Assembly (NCBI GenBank): GCA_027326205.1
Contig: DAHWEX010000725.1
Location: forward strand, 1 to 38,862
Direction of reading: 5' to 3'
Origin: Actinomycetota bacterium
Lineage (GTDB): Bacteria > Actinomycetota > Actinomycetes > Streptosporangiales > Streptosporangiaceae
DNA length: 38,862 nucleotides
Shown here: one piece after another, positions 23,275 through 32,502 of the stretch
Layout of the letters: each line of letters begins with the position of its first letter
Position numbering within the stretch: the stretch's first letter is position 1
The notes under the pieces: model-generated
The model's input: the letters and a program-made list of their open reading frames with translations, nothing else
Database searches by the model: none
What the model was told of the DNA's origin: nothing
Made by a program: the position numbers and the translations under genes

Positions 23275-24651
23275 ATGCCGCTGACCCTGCGCGAGGTGCT
23301 TGACCTCGATGTGGTCCGCCGTGGCTCGCCGCACGTGGTGGCGGGCGCGGCGCGGCTCGACGTGCCCGTCCGCTGGGTGCACGCGATCGAGCTGACCGAC
23401 GCCGGGCGGCTGCTGCGCGGCGGCGAACTGGTGCTCTCCACCGGGATCGCGCTGCCCGACTCGCCGGCTGGCCTCGCCGCCTACATCGCCTCGCTGGCCG
23501 ACGTCGGCGTCGCCGGCCTGGCTGTCGAGCTCGGCCGCCGGTACGCCGGCGCGCTGCCGGAGGCGCTCGTGGCGGCCGCGCGGCGCCGCACGGTGCCGCT
23601 GGTCGAACTGCGCCGCGAGGTGGCGTTCATCGAGATCACCGAGGCGGTGCACGCGCGGATCATCGACGAGCTGCTGCTGTCGCGGGCCGCCGCCACGCTG
23701 GCGCTCGGCCGGGTGCTCACGTCCCGGGCCGAGTCGCTGGAGCGGCAGGCGCACCGGACGCTGATCAGCGCGCTGGTCGAGGGCGCCGGCCCGGCCGGGC
23801 CGTTCGGCGGCGGCGGCGAGGGCGCGGCCGCGGCGCGGGCCCGGGCGATGGGCGTGGAGCTGACCGGCCGGGACCTCATCGCGGTGGTGGTCAGGCTGCC
23901 CGACCAGGAACCGGATGCGGCCGACCCGCCCGGCGGCCTCGGGGCTGGCCTCGGGGCGCCAGGTGCCGGAGGCGGGCAGTCCGACGTGCTCGGCGTCGCC
24001 GACGTGCTCGCCGGGGCCTGCCGGGCCGCCGGCGTGCCCGCGCTCGTCGGCGCGCTCGACCACGTGCGGGCCGGCGCGCTGCTGTCGCTGCCGCCCGGCG
24101 CGGGCGACGAGAAGCCGCTGCGCGCCCTGGCCCGGCGGCTGGCGAGCTGGCACTCGGCCCGGGCCGGGACGCCGGCCGGCGCCGCCCTCTCCGCTGTCCC
24201 GCCCGGCCCGGTGATCGGGGCGAGCGGCCGCTCCGGATCACTGCGGGAGGTGGCGGAAGCGTTCCGTGAGGCCAGGGAGGTCGCCGACCTGGCGGCCCGG
24301 TATCCCGCGAAGGCCGCCGCCCGTCCCTTCTACCGGCTGCCTGACCTGCGGTTGCGCGGCCTGCTGCACCTGCTGCGGGACGACGCGCGGCTGCGCGCGT
24401 TCGCCGAGCGGGAACTCGGCCCGCTGCTGTCCTACGACGCCGAGCACGGGACTCACCTGGCGGACGACCTGGCGGCCTTCCTCGATTCCGGCGGCAACAA
24501 GGCGCTCGCCGCCGCGCGGGCGCACCTCGCCCGGCCGACGTTCTACCAGCGGCTCGCCCTGATCGAGCGCGTCCTGTCGGTGAGCCTGGCCGACCCGGAG
24601 TCCCGTGCCTCGCTGCACGTCGCCCTGCTGGCCCGCCAGGAAAGCCGCTAA
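23275..24651 (+). CDS. PucR-family transcriptional regulator
   Basis: A 458-residue regulator in the usual three-part order. The N-terminal PucR domain (about 5-125) includes LTLREVLDLDVVRRG, VRWVHAIELTDAGRLLRGGE and LVLSTGIALP. The middle GGDEF-like region follows (about 180-335). The C-terminal helix-turn-helix (about 395-450) includes YDAEHGTHLADDLAAFLDSG, NKALAAARAHLARPTFYQRL and IERVLSVSL. Members sense purine or amino-acid catabolites and often activate a divergent catabolic operon. Here that would be the aminotransferase-mmsA pair, through the palindrome at 23248-23264. A Gly/Ala-rich insert around residues 215-235 looks like a flexible linker. Confidence 0.9.
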   Translation: MPLTLREVLDLDVVRRGSPHVVAGAARLDVPVRWVHAIELTDAGRLLRGGELVLSTGIALPDSPAGLAAYIASLADVGVAGLAVELGRRYAGALPEALVAAARRRTVPLVELRREVAFIEITEAVHARIIDELLLSRAAATLALGRVLTSRAESLERQAHRTLISALVEGAGPAGPFGGGGEGAAAARARAMGVELTGRDLIAVVVRLPDQEPDAADPPGGLGAGLGAPGAGGGQSDVLGVADVLAGACRAAGVPALVGALDHVRAGALLSLPPGAGDEKPLRALARRLASWHSARAGTPAGAALSAVPPGPVIGASGRSGSLREVAEAFREAREVADLAARYPAKAAARPFYRLPDLRLRGLLHLLRDDARLRAFAERELGPLLSYDAEHGTHLADDLAAFLDSGGNKALAAARAHLARPTFYQRLALIERVLSVSLADPESRASLHVALLARQESR

Positions 24652-24715
24652 CGGCCGCCCGTACCCGGCGGGCGGTGACCGTGGAACCTCATGACACCCG
24701 AGGCGTGCCCCTCGC

Positions 24716-24943
24716 TCAGCCGGCCGTTTCGTCCGGGTCTTCGAGCTTGAAGCCGACCTTCAGCGTGACCTGGACGGTCGGGACGCCGTTCGCGTCCAGG
24801 CTGCCCCTGATCGAGGTCACCTCGAACCAGTCGAGGTGGCGCAGCGTCTTGCTGGCCCGTTCCAGCGCGGTCTTGACCGCGTGGTCGATGCCCTGGTCCG
24901 AGCTGCCGACGATCTCGGTGAGGCGGTACACGTTCGCGTCCAT
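24716..24943 (-). CDS. Dodecin (flavin-binding storage protein)
   Basis: A 75-residue protein that matches the dodecin family (usually 68-75 residues), which forms hollow dodecamers binding flavins or CoA. Recognisable stretches are VYRLTEIVGSSDQGIDHAVK, ALERASKTLRHLDWFEVTSI (with the flavin-stacking Trp), RGSLDANG and VQVTLKVGFKLED. ATG 24943 has a strong ribosome binding site (GGAGGG on the minus strand, 24953-24948) and gives the standard N-terminus; the longer upstream frame is not needed. It stands alone between pucR and the intergenic repeats. Confidence 0.93.
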   Translation of the reverse strand: MDANVYRLTEIVGSSDQGIDHAVKTALERASKTLRHLDWFEVTSIRGSLDANGVPTVQVTLKVGFKLEDPDETAG

Positions 24944-25177
24944 GCTGCCCTCCGCTGGGAGACGGTTCCCGTGCCTCAAGAGTCGCACGCCGCCGCCGGG
25001 GTCCCGCGGCCGGCACGCCGGCCCGCCAGGCACAGCCGGAGTACGTGAACTTGCGCACTGCGGTTGCACGCGGGCCACCGGTCATAACCCGCTGTCAGTC
25101 CCCACCCGCCCGGGGGCCACCAGCCTATGCGGGAGGACCGACAATCGATCATCGAAACAGCGCTGACCTGCCGTTTT

Positions 25178-25195
25178 CAGACGCAGACGCAGACG
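25178..25195. repeat. Hexanucleotide tandem repeat (CAGACG)3
   Basis: Three exact CAGACG copies; a further partial copy (GCAGACGCG) lies near 25213. Possible slipped-strand element. Confidence 0.6.
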
Positions 25196-25224
25196 CCAGA
25201 ATACAGCCTAGCCGCAGACGCGCG

Positions 25225-25267
<43 letters not shown>

Positions 25268-25300
25268 TGAACTTACGGCACGGGCTACCGGTCCGCGACA

Positions 25301-27937
25301 CTAGTAACTAGTCAGCACGGACTTGACCTCGGGGGCGGCGGCCGCCGAGCCGTAGCCGCCCTGGAGGACCAGGCAGGCGATCGCGAGGTCCTGGCTGGAG
25401 TCGAAGGCGACGAACCAGGCGTTGGGCTGCTTCTGGTTCATGATCTGGGCGGTGCCCGTCTTGGCGTAGACGTTCGGCCCGAAGCCGAGGCCGTAGGCCG
25501 TGCCGACGGGGCTGGTGATGACGGCCCGCATCATCTGGTGGAGCTCGGTGTCGGTGGAGGCGGGCAGGGGCGTCGCCGTCACCTGCTTCGTGCCGGGCAC
25601 CAGGTACGGCTGCTTGAACGCGCCGGCTTCCACCGTCGCGGCGATCGAGGCCATCGCCAGCGGCGAGGCCTCCAACTGGCCCTGGCCGAACGCCTCCTGG
25701 GCGAGCTCGGAGCCGGAGGCGCTAGCCGGCGCGCTGAAGTAGGGCGCCGACACCCCGCCGATGCCGATGTCCCACGGCTGGTCGAGGCCGAAGTACTGCT
25801 TCGCCGTGCCCGCGAGCTGCCCGTACAGGTGCGTGTACTGGGTGGTGAACGCGTTGTTGCAGGACGCGGCGAAGTCGGTGATGAACGGGGTGCCGGCCGG
25901 CTCGGACTCACCCTGGTCGTTATGGAAGGTGGTGCCCTGCAAGGTGAACGTCTTCGGGCACACCACGGAACTCTGCGGCGTGAGGATGCCCTGGTTGAAC
26001 AGTGCCGCGGACGTGATGATCTTCATCGACGAGCCAGGCGCGACGGCCGAGGTCAGCGCGAAGTCGTTCAGGCCGTCGTTGTTGGCGATCGCGAGGATCT
26101 TGCCGGTGGACGGCTGGATGACGACCATCGAGCTCATGCTGTGCATCTTGACCGCGGCCATCGCGGCGGCCTCCGCCGCCGGGTTGATCGTGGTGTCGAC
26201 CGACTGCACGTTCTGCGGCGTGACGATGACCGCCTGGCTGTTCGGGACCGGGGTGCCCGCCGCGGTCTCGACCTGCACGTCGAGGCCCGGCTTGCCCTGG
26301 CCGGCCGGCGCCGACTTCATCAGCAGGTCGGAGATGTTGGTCAGCCCCGGGTCCCCGTACTGCTGCAGGTTCCCGTTGCTGGCGTCGCCGACCATCTGCA
26401 CGGTCGGCGCGACCTCGACCGCCGCCAGGTGCGTCGCGGCGGTGAGGTTCGGCCCCATCACGTCCGGCCGCCAGGAGACGAACCAGACGCCGGAGTTCCC
26501 CTGCTCGTACGCGACAAGCGACGAGTGGTAGCTCCAGTTGCCCTGCGCCCGGTCCGCGCCCGTGCCGGCCGACACCGCGGCGGTGACCGAGTAGGTGACC
26601 TGCTCCTGGGGTCCGGCCGGGGCCGTCGCGGACGCGGACGCGGGCACCGCCGACGTAACCTGGGCCTCGCCCTCGTAGCCGAAGCCGACCTTGCTCAGGC
26701 CCAGGTCCTTGGCGTAGGCGGCGAACCCGGCCCGCGCGCCGACCGGGTTGTCGGTGAGGTTAGCCGCCTTGGCGAGCTTGCCCTGCTCCCAGTCGGTCAG
26801 GAACGCGGAGGCGACCAGGCGCCCGTCCTGGGCCGGCGTGCTCCCGGTGGGAATCATGCCGGTGACCGGAACGCCCGGGCCGTGCTTCTGGTTGAGCACG
26901 TACGTCAGCGCGAGCGCCACCACCACGGCCAGGCCGCCCGCCGTCACCGGGATCAGGACCTTGCGGCTCCGCCACGGCCGCTTGCCGCCGGGCCTGCCCC
27001 GGGCCGGGCCTGGCCCGTCGCCGCCGGGTCCCGGCGGCTGCTCGAAGCCGGACGGCGGGTAGCCCGCCTGGCCGTACCCCTGCTGGCCGTAGCCGTCCTG
27101 CCCGTTGCCCTGCTGGCCGGGTGCCTGCTGCCCGTAACCCGCCTGCGGCTGGTAACCGGTCTGCTGCTGGTAACCGGTCTGCTGGTAGCCCGGCGGCTGC
27201 CCGTAGCCTGGCTGCTGCTGATAGCGGGCCGGCTGACCGTATCCCACCGCTGGCTGGTACACGGTCGGGGCGGCGTAACCAGCCTGCCCGTACCCCTGCT
27301 GCCCGTACCCAGGCTGCCCGGGTGCCTGCTGCCCCCAGCCCGGCTGACCGGGCGCCTGGGTTCCGTACCCGTCAGCCCCGTACCCGTCGGTCCGGTAGCC
27401 CGCCGGGCCGTACTGCCCGGCCGGCGGCTGTCCGTAGCCCTGCTGCCCGTGCGCCTGCTGCCCGTAGCCGGAAGGACCGTAGCCGGCAGACGGCTGCCCG
27501 TGCGCGCCCTGGCCGTTACCCGGCCCGGTTTGCCCAGGGCCCGTCTGCCCTTGTCCCGTCTGCTCTTGCCCGAACCAGGGCGGCTGACCATGGGAACCCT
27601 GCTGGTAGGCCGCCTGGCCGCCCTGTCCCGGCCCGTACGTCCCGGCACCGGACGGCGCCTGCTGGCCGTACGTGCCCGGTCCGCCGTACGTCCCGTAAGT
27701 CGGCTGCGCGCCGAAGGCCCCCTGGCGGCCGGAAGCGCCCGGCGGCTGCTGTCCCGGCGCGGGCTGGCCCTGGTCCGTACCTCCCTGGCCGATCGCCTGC
27801 TGGCTGTGCTTCCCCCGGGCATGCTTGCCCTGCCCGGCGGCCGGGGCCGGCGCGGCGGGCAGTGCCGGCGGTTCCTGTTGCTCGTCGCGGGCGCCCCGGG
27901 CGCCAGCTGAGCCGCTGTCTCTCGGGTCGCTCGTCAC
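25301..27937 (-). CDS. Penicillin-binding protein (transpeptidase) with Gly/Tyr/Gln-rich cytoplasmic tail
   Basis: An 878-residue membrane-anchored peptidoglycan transpeptidase. Residues 1-325 are cytoplasmic and low in complexity; from about residue 80 to 310 the motif GYGQ and relatives recur (for example QQGYGQAGY). A basic stretch (RPWRSRK) and one helix (about 328-346) follow. The extracellular part has an NTF2-like/MecA-N-type domain (about 365-480) and a transpeptidase domain with SSMK (catalytic S636, K639), SCN (S692-N694) and KTG (K826). All three motifs are intact, so it should cross-link peptidoglycan and bind beta-lactams. A GTG start has TACGGT 7 nt upstream, so it is probably leaderless. 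Confidence 0.9.
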   Translation of the reverse strand: MTSDPRDSGSAGARGARDEQQEPPALPAAPAPAAGQGKHARGKHSQQAIGQGGTDQGQPAPGQQPPGASGRQGAFGAQPTYGTYGGPGTYGQQAPSGAGTYGPGQGGQAAYQQGSHGQPPWFGQEQTGQGQTGPGQTGPGNGQGAHGQPSAGYGPSGYGQQAHGQQGYGQPPAGQYGPAGYRTDGYGADGYGTQAPGQPGWGQQAPGQPGYGQQGYGQAGYAAPTVYQPAVGYGQPARYQQQPGYGQPPGYQQTGYQQQTGYQPQAGYGQQAPGQQGNGQDGYGQQGYGQAGYPPSGFEQPPGPGGDGPGPARGRPGGKRPWRSRKVLIPVTAGGLAVVVALALTYVLNQKHGPGVPVTGMIPTGSTPAQDGRLVASAFLTDWEQGKLAKAANLTDNPVGARAGFAAYAKDLGLSKVGFGYEGEAQVTSAVPASASATAPAGPQEQVTYSVTAAVSAGTGADRAQGNWSYHSSLVAYEQGNSGVWFVSWRPDVMGPNLTAATHLAAVEVAPTVQMVGDASNGNLQQYGDPGLTNISDLLMKSAPAGQGKPGLDVQVETAAGTPVPNSQAVIVTPQNVQSVDTTINPAAEAAAMAAVKMHSMSSMVVIQPSTGKILAIANNDGLNDFALTSAVAPGSSMKIITSAALFNQGILTPQSSVVCPKTFTLQGTTFHNDQGESEPAGTPFITDFAASCNNAFTTQYTHLYGQLAGTAKQYFGLDQPWDIGIGGVSAPYFSAPASASGSELAQEAFGQGQLEASPLAMASIAATVEAGAFKQPYLVPGTKQVTATPLPASTDTELHQMMRAVITSPVGTAYGLGFGPNVYAKTGTAQIMNQKQPNAWFVAFDSSQDLAIACLVLQGGYGSAAAAPEVKSVLTSY

Positions 27938-27944
27938 GATTACG

Positions 27945-27950
27945 ACCGTA
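27945..27950 (-). promoter_or_regulatory. -10 element of the penicillin-binding protein gene
   Basis: TACGGT on the minus strand, 7 nt before the GTG at 27937; leaderless transcript predicted. Confidence 0.45.
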
Positions 27951-28067
27951 CCGACCCCTGTCAGTTCGCGGTGAATTTTGCGGCAAATCTTTAGGACCTT
28001 TTTGCTGGTCGGACGGGCTTCCGGCCGCTCGCGGCGCGGCTAGCCGCCGCCGGGTCTCTGTGCGGCT

Positions 28068-28625
28068 TCAGCGCGGTCGCCGGCCGGTCGCCCGGTAGCG
28101 TCCGACCAGGTGAGCGCGGCTAGCCGGGAGTTCCGCCGGGGTCGGCCAGCGACCGGTAACCGCCCGGATCTCGCCGTCTTCGCTGAAGTCGCAGAAGCAT
28201 ACGCCGGTCATCGCGCCATCGGCGTCGCCGGGTTCCACCCGGCTCGCCGCGCTCGAGCCCGCACCGCCGATCCGCTTCACCTCGACCCGCCAGTCCGACG
28301 GGCCGCCCTCGGCGTTGAACCGCAGGCAGGCTTCGCGCCCCGGGCCCGCTCCCTGGCTTGCGGCCCCCGGTCGAGCACGCCGCCCGCCGCCAGCATCCGG
28401 TCCAGGGTCGTCCGGCCGAGCTGGCTCGTCACCGGATCGCTGTCGGCGTAGTACCGGACCAGGCCCATGGCCCGCTGAAAGGCCCGGGCCCGCGCGGCCA
28501 GCAGGCGCCGCCCGCTCCCACTCCAGGTCGCCGCAGCCGAGGGCGGCACGGAGCACCTGCCGGGGTCTGGCCTCGAGCAGCTCCGGGCGCTGGCAGGCCA
28601 GCCGCCAGTGCCCGGAGCCGTGGCG
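28068..28625 (-). pseudogene. Frameshifted remnant of an NTF2/SnoaL-like protein gene
   Basis: Protein-like sequence continues on the minus strand but switches frame twice. Segment one is near 28625-28520 (HWRLACQRPELLEARPRQVL). Segment two, in another frame, covers about 28500-28350 (GLVRYYADSDPVTSQLGRTT). Segment three covers about 28350-28071 (FNAEGGPSDWRVEVKRIGGA, later VCFCDFSEDGEIRAVTGRWP). The last part ends like SnoaL-type NTF2 proteins (DGEIRxxTxxWP, then a basic tail). No single frame has a start and the whole content. It lies just after the APC permease stop on the same strand. Sequencing errors could produce the same picture. Confidence 0.5.
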
Positions 28626-28633
28626 TTAGCCGG

Positions 28634-30145
28634 TTACGGTTCGTCGGCCATGTCGCTGATCGGCTTGACCCCAGCCGTGCCATTCTTGAGCCGCCGCAGC
28701 AGGCCGCCGAAGTACCAGACTGCGGCCAGCGCCAGGGCGTAGCCGAGCATCTTGTCCGAGCCGTGGAAAGGCGCCGGGAACGAGAGTGCCACCATGACCA
28801 CCACGGTGTAGGCGAGCACGAACCCGATCACGGGCCACGCCCACCGGCCTAGCGAGAACGAGCCAGGGAGACTGTCGGTGGTGCGCCGCTTGACCGCGTA
28901 GGCCACGGTGATCAGGAAGTAGATGATGTAGGGGATGATCGCGGTCGCGCCGACGAGCGTGCCGAACGAGCTGCTCTGGAAGTACCCGTAGATCATTACG
29001 CCGACGTCGATGACCCCGAACACGAGCAGCGCCACAACGGGCGTCTGGCTGCGCGGGTAGATCTTCCGTAGCGGGCCGGAGAACGGCAGCATGTTGTCCC
29101 GCGACAGCGAGTAGACCAGCCTGCCCTGGGCGCCGGTGCCGACCACGAGGATCGAGAACATCGAGAACACGACGAACGCGACGAAGACCTTAACCAGCCA
29201 GGAAGGCAGCCAGTAGCTGGCGATCGCCAGCAGCGGCAGCGGCGCCGCCTCGACCGCCTTGAGGTCGGGGATGGCGAGCGTGAAGCCGATCAGCGCGACC
29301 ATGCCGAGCAGGGCGGAGCCGGCCACCGCCCACAGCACGCCGCGCGGCACGCTGCGGCGCGGGTCCACCGCGTCCTCGGACATGTCGGCCGCCAGCTCGA
29401 ACCCAACCAGGGTGAAGGCGCCGAGCAGCCCGGCCAGGGTGAAGGCGTACCAGGTCGGGTTGTGGTAGACGGACGTCGTGTTCACCAGGATGCCCGCCCC
29501 GTAGGGAGTGGGCTTGGAGCGGACCCCCCACAGCACCAGCAGGAGCACGCCGAATACGACGGTCCCGATGATCTCGGTGAACACGGCGACGTTGTTGACC
29601 CGCGCCGCCACCTGGACGCTGATGATGTTGATGACCAGCGGCAGCAGCATCAAGATGATCGCCACCGTCAGCACCAGGTGCGGGCTCGGCGTGTCGATAT
29701 TGAACTCGCTGAGCAGCAGCGGGGACGCGACCTGGAGCATGATCGCGCCGCCGCCGACCGCCATGTAGAGCAGGCCGGCGAAGCCGACGAACCAGCCGTA
29801 GGTCGGGTTCACCAACCGGGCGCTCCACTGGTAGGCGTAGCCGGCCAGCGGGATGCGGGTACCGAGTTCGGCGACTACCAGCGCGATCATGAGGTTGCCG
29901 ACCCCGACGATCGGCCAGGTCCAGATCGAGGCGGGCCCCCAGTACGCGAGGCCGAACCCGTAGTTCAGGAAGATCCCGGTGGTGATCGAGATGATCGAGA
30001 AGGCGATCGCGAACATCGAGAAGAACCGCAGCGACCGCCGCAGCTCCGGCTTGTAGCCGGCCCGCTCGACGATCGACCCGGGCGCGTCCTGAACTCTGGC
30101 GGACGGGGGCGGGACCGAGTTGGGTTCGGCTGCTCTGCTGGACAT
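28634..30145 (-). CDS. APC-superfamily amino acid/amine permease
   Basis: A 503-residue transporter with about 12 hydrophobic helices. The first helix region, FFSMFAIAFSIISITTGIF, and the following GPASIWTWPIVGVG are typical of the amino acid/GABA permease branch of the APC family. GAFTLVGFELAADMSEDAVD and PRRSVPRGVLWAVAG mark the substrate-site loop with conserved Glu. It is last in the aldolase-kinase-aminotransferase operon, 27 nt after the aminotransferase stop, with AGCAGG about 5 nt upstream of ATG 30145. The likely cargo is the amino compound catabolised by the operon; its identity is unknown. Confidence 0.88.
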   Translation of the reverse strand: MSSRAAEPNSVPPPSARVQDAPGSIVERAGYKPELRRSLRFFSMFAIAFSIISITTGIFLNYGFGLAYWGPASIWTWPIVGVGNLMIALVVAELGTRIPLAGYAYQWSARLVNPTYGWFVGFAGLLYMAVGGGAIMLQVASPLLLSEFNIDTPSPHLVLTVAIILMLLPLVINIISVQVAARVNNVAVFTEIIGTVVFGVLLLVLWGVRSKPTPYGAGILVNTTSVYHNPTWYAFTLAGLLGAFTLVGFELAADMSEDAVDPRRSVPRGVLWAVAGSALLGMVALIGFTLAIPDLKAVEAAPLPLLAIASYWLPSWLVKVFVAFVVFSMFSILVVGTGAQGRLVYSLSRDNMLPFSGPLRKIYPRSQTPVVALLVFGVIDVGVMIYGYFQSSSFGTLVGATAIIPYIIYFLITVAYAVKRRTTDSLPGSFSLGRWAWPVIGFVLAYTVVVMVALSFPAPFHGSDKMLGYALALAAVWYFGGLLRRLKNGTAGVKPISDMADEP

Positions 30146-30172
30146 GTGACCTGCTTTCTTAGGGCGGCTTTA

Positions 30173-31435
30173 TCACGTGCTTTCTCGGTTGCCGAGCTGC
30201 TTGCGAACGGCGGCGAACGCCTTGTCGGTCGCCTCAAGCGCTCGTGCGATGTCGTCGCCGGTCATGGCGGCGGAAACGAACCAGTTGTGCCGCGGATGCA
30301 GGTAGAGGCCGCCGCGCAGGGCCGCGTCGGCGAACACGCCGGCCAGCCGGCGGTCGTCGTCCCCGGCGAAGGAGAGGTAGGGCATCACCGCCGGGCCGGT
30401 GTAGTTGACGGACAGGTCCCACGAGCGCGCCTGCGCTAGGATGCCGTCGCGCAGCGTGGTCCCCGCCTGCTCCATCGCCTGCACCGCCCGCTCCTCCTCC
30501 AGCGCAGCGATGGTGGCCACCGCAGCCGCCATCGGGACCGCGGAAAACCAGAACGAGCCGGTGACGAACACCTGCCGGGCCCCGTCGCGGAACGCGTCGT
30601 TGCCGAGTACAGCGGCGAGCGGGTGGCCGTTCGCGATCGCCTTGCTCCAGGCCGACAGATCGGGCTGCACGCCCACCGGCTCCCAGCTTGAGCCCAGGTG
30701 CAGCCGGAACCCGCAGCGTACGTCGTCAAGGATCAGCGCCGCCCCGGTGGCGTCGCACAGCGCCCGCAGGCCGCGGGCGAAGTCCGGGTCGACCAGTTCC
30801 TGGTCGTGGCCGGCGTCGTGCCTGAACGGGCTGACCAGGATGGCCGCCAGGTCATCGCCCGCCTCGGCGGCGGCCTGGCGGACGCTGGCGAGGTCGTTGT
30901 AGGTGTAGCGGCCGAGGTTGGCGCGGTCCTGCGGGGTGACCCCGGCCGGCCGGGGCGTGCACCAGGGCGCGGCGCCGTGGTAGGCGCCGGCCGCGGTCAG
31001 GATGATGCGCCGTCCGGTCTGCGCCCGGGCGATCGTGCAGCACATGGTGGTGGCGTCGGTGCCGTTCTTGGCGAACATCGCCCAGTCCGCGTGCCGGACT
31101 GTCCGCACCAGCAGTTCGGCGAGGTCCACCATGACCGGGCCGGGGCCGTTCTGGCAGTCGCCCAGTGCGGCCTGCGCCGCGGCGGCCTCCTCCACCCGAG
31201 GGTGCTGGTGGCCGAGCACGACCGGCCCGTAGCTGCACATCAGGTCGACGTACTCGTTGCCGTCGACGTCCCAGACCCGTGCGCCGCGCCCGCTCCGCAT
31301 GAACTGGGGGTAGGCGGCGGGCAGCGCCGCGGCCGACTGGTGCCCGTACATTCCGCCCGGGATCACGGCCTGCGCGCGCTCTCGCAGCCGCCGGTCGACG
31401 GTGTGCCCGGTCGTCCCGCTGGGCTGCTCAGTCAT
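30173..31435 (-). CDS. GSA-aminomutase-like class III aminotransferase
   Basis: A 420-residue PLP enzyme with the fold and motifs of glutamate-1-semialdehyde aminomutase relatives: AQAVIPGGMYGHQ, VWDVDGNEYVDLMCSYGPVV, MFAKNGTDATTMC, LILDDVRCGFRLHLG and PLP lysine K265 in AWSKAIANGHPLAAVLG. It is not the haem-pathway enzyme: the context is catabolic and no hem genes are near. The start codon overlaps the PfkB stop (ATGA) and has GAGGAG upstream, so translation is coupled. It presumably converts an amine into an aldehyde or ketone within the operon's pathway; the amino donor is unknown. Confidence 0.85.
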   Translation of the reverse strand: MTEQPSGTTGHTVDRRLRERAQAVIPGGMYGHQSAAALPAAYPQFMRSGRGARVWDVDGNEYVDLMCSYGPVVLGHQHPRVEEAAAAQAALGDCQNGPGPVMVDLAELLVRTVRHADWAMFAKNGTDATTMCCTIARAQTGRRIILTAAGAYHGAAPWCTPRPAGVTPQDRANLGRYTYNDLASVRQAAAEAGDDLAAILVSPFRHDAGHDQELVDPDFARGLRALCDATGAALILDDVRCGFRLHLGSSWEPVGVQPDLSAWSKAIANGHPLAAVLGNDAFRDGARQVFVTGSFWFSAVPMAAAVATIAALEEERAVQAMEQAGTTLRDGILAQARSWDLSVNYTGPAVMPYLSFAGDDDRRLAGVFADAALRGGLYLHPRHNWFVSAAMTGDDIARALEATDKAFAAVRKQLGNREST

Positions 31436-32502
31436 AAATCCGCTCCTCTTCTCGCTCTTCTTCGCGGTCTTGTTCCGCTTTGGGTGACGGCGGCCGCGGC
31501 CGCGGCGATCCGCGCGGCCGCGGCCGGCTGCGCCCGGCCGAGGAAGTCCAGCGCCTGGCCCAGGCTCTCGATCCCGGCGTCGGATCCCAGGCCGGTGGCG
31601 ACGAGCGAGCCGCAGGCGGTGCCCAGCCACGCGGCGTCAACCGGGTCGGCCCCCACCAGCAGGCCGGCCAGCATTCCCGCGGTGAAGCCGTCACCGCAGC
31701 CCGTGGTGTCGACCACGTCGACCTTGATCGCGGGCAGCGCTACCGGGGCGCCGCCGCCCGGCCAGGCGACCAGGCAGCCGTCCGCGCCGCAGGTGACCGC
31801 GACGCCGCCGGCACCGAGAGCGAGCACGTCGCCGATGGCGGTGCCGGGGTCGCGGCGGCCGGTGAGCGCGAGCAACTGATCGCGGTTGGGCAGGAACCAG
31901 TCGGTCGCGGCCAGCAGCCCGGCGATCCGCGCTAGGTCCCGGGGCCGGCCGGGATGCAGCACGTCCACGGCGACGATAGCCCCGCCCGCCCGGGCCGCCG
32001 CGACCACCTGCGCCAAGCCCTCCTCGACGATGGCCCCCAGCGCGTCCGGCCCGCCGATGAGCAGCGCCCGGCCGCGGCCCACCCGGTCGAGGTCGATGTC
32101 CGCCAGCTCGAGCAGCGGCGTCGCGCCCGGGACGTGCAAAGCCGGGCGCTCGCCGTTTTCCCTGATCGGCAAGATGGTGGCCGACGTCTGGACCCCCTTC
32201 TTGCGGCTCAGTCCGCTGGTATCGACGCCGTGCCTGGCCATCGCGAGGGCGACCACGTCGCCGAGCAGGTCGTCGCCGATCGCGCCGATCGCGTGCACGT
32301 CGGCGCCCAGCTTGGCGAGGTCGACGCCGGTGCCGGCGGCCGTGCCCGCGGCGGTGGCCCTGATCTCGGTGAGCCGGGCGCTGCCCTGGCCGGGCGGGAT
32401 GGCCTCGACCGGCCTGCCGAGCACGTCGAGGATGTGCGGCCCGAGCACTGTCACCGGCCCGAGCGGCCCCGGTGCCACGGTGGCTCGCCGTTCGCCGCTC
32501 AT
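31432..32502 (-). CDS. PfkB-family carbohydrate kinase
   Basis: A 356-residue ribokinase-like enzyme. The N-terminal motif GTGVDLAKLGADVHAIGAIG and the C-terminal signature DTTGCGDGFTAGMLAGLLVG are clear, with catalytic base D271 (GCGD in place of the usual GAGD). It should phosphorylate a sugar, polyol or similar hydroxyl compound with ATP. ATG 32502 overlaps the aldolase stop (ATGA) and its own stop overlaps the next gene in the same way. With a class II aldolase directly upstream, the expected sequence is phosphorylation followed by aldol cleavage; the specific substrate cannot be read from sequence. Confidence 0.9.
   Translation of the reverse strand: MSGERRATVAPGPLGPVTVLGPHILDVLGRPVEAIPPGQGSARLTEIRATAAGTAAGTGVDLAKLGADVHAIGAIGDDLLGDVVALAMARHGVDTSGLSRKKGVQTSATILPIRENGERPALHVPGATPLLELADIDLDRVGRGRALLIGGPDALGAIVEEGLAQVVAAARAGGAIVAVDVLHPGRPRDLARIAGLLAATDWFLPNRDQLLALTGRRDPGTAIGDVLALGAGGVAVTCGADGCLVAWPGGGAPVALPAIKVDVVDTTGCGDGFTAGMLAGLLVGADPVDAAWLGTACGSLVATGLGSDAGIESLGQALDFLGRAQPAAAARIAAAAAAVTQSGTRPRRRARRGADL

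Noticed and set aside
25538-27910. A 790-codon plus-strand open frame
   Set aside because: Antisense to the penicillin-binding protein, whose motifs are unmistakable; the Arg/Leu/Val-rich translation is the mirror of the GYGQ repeats.
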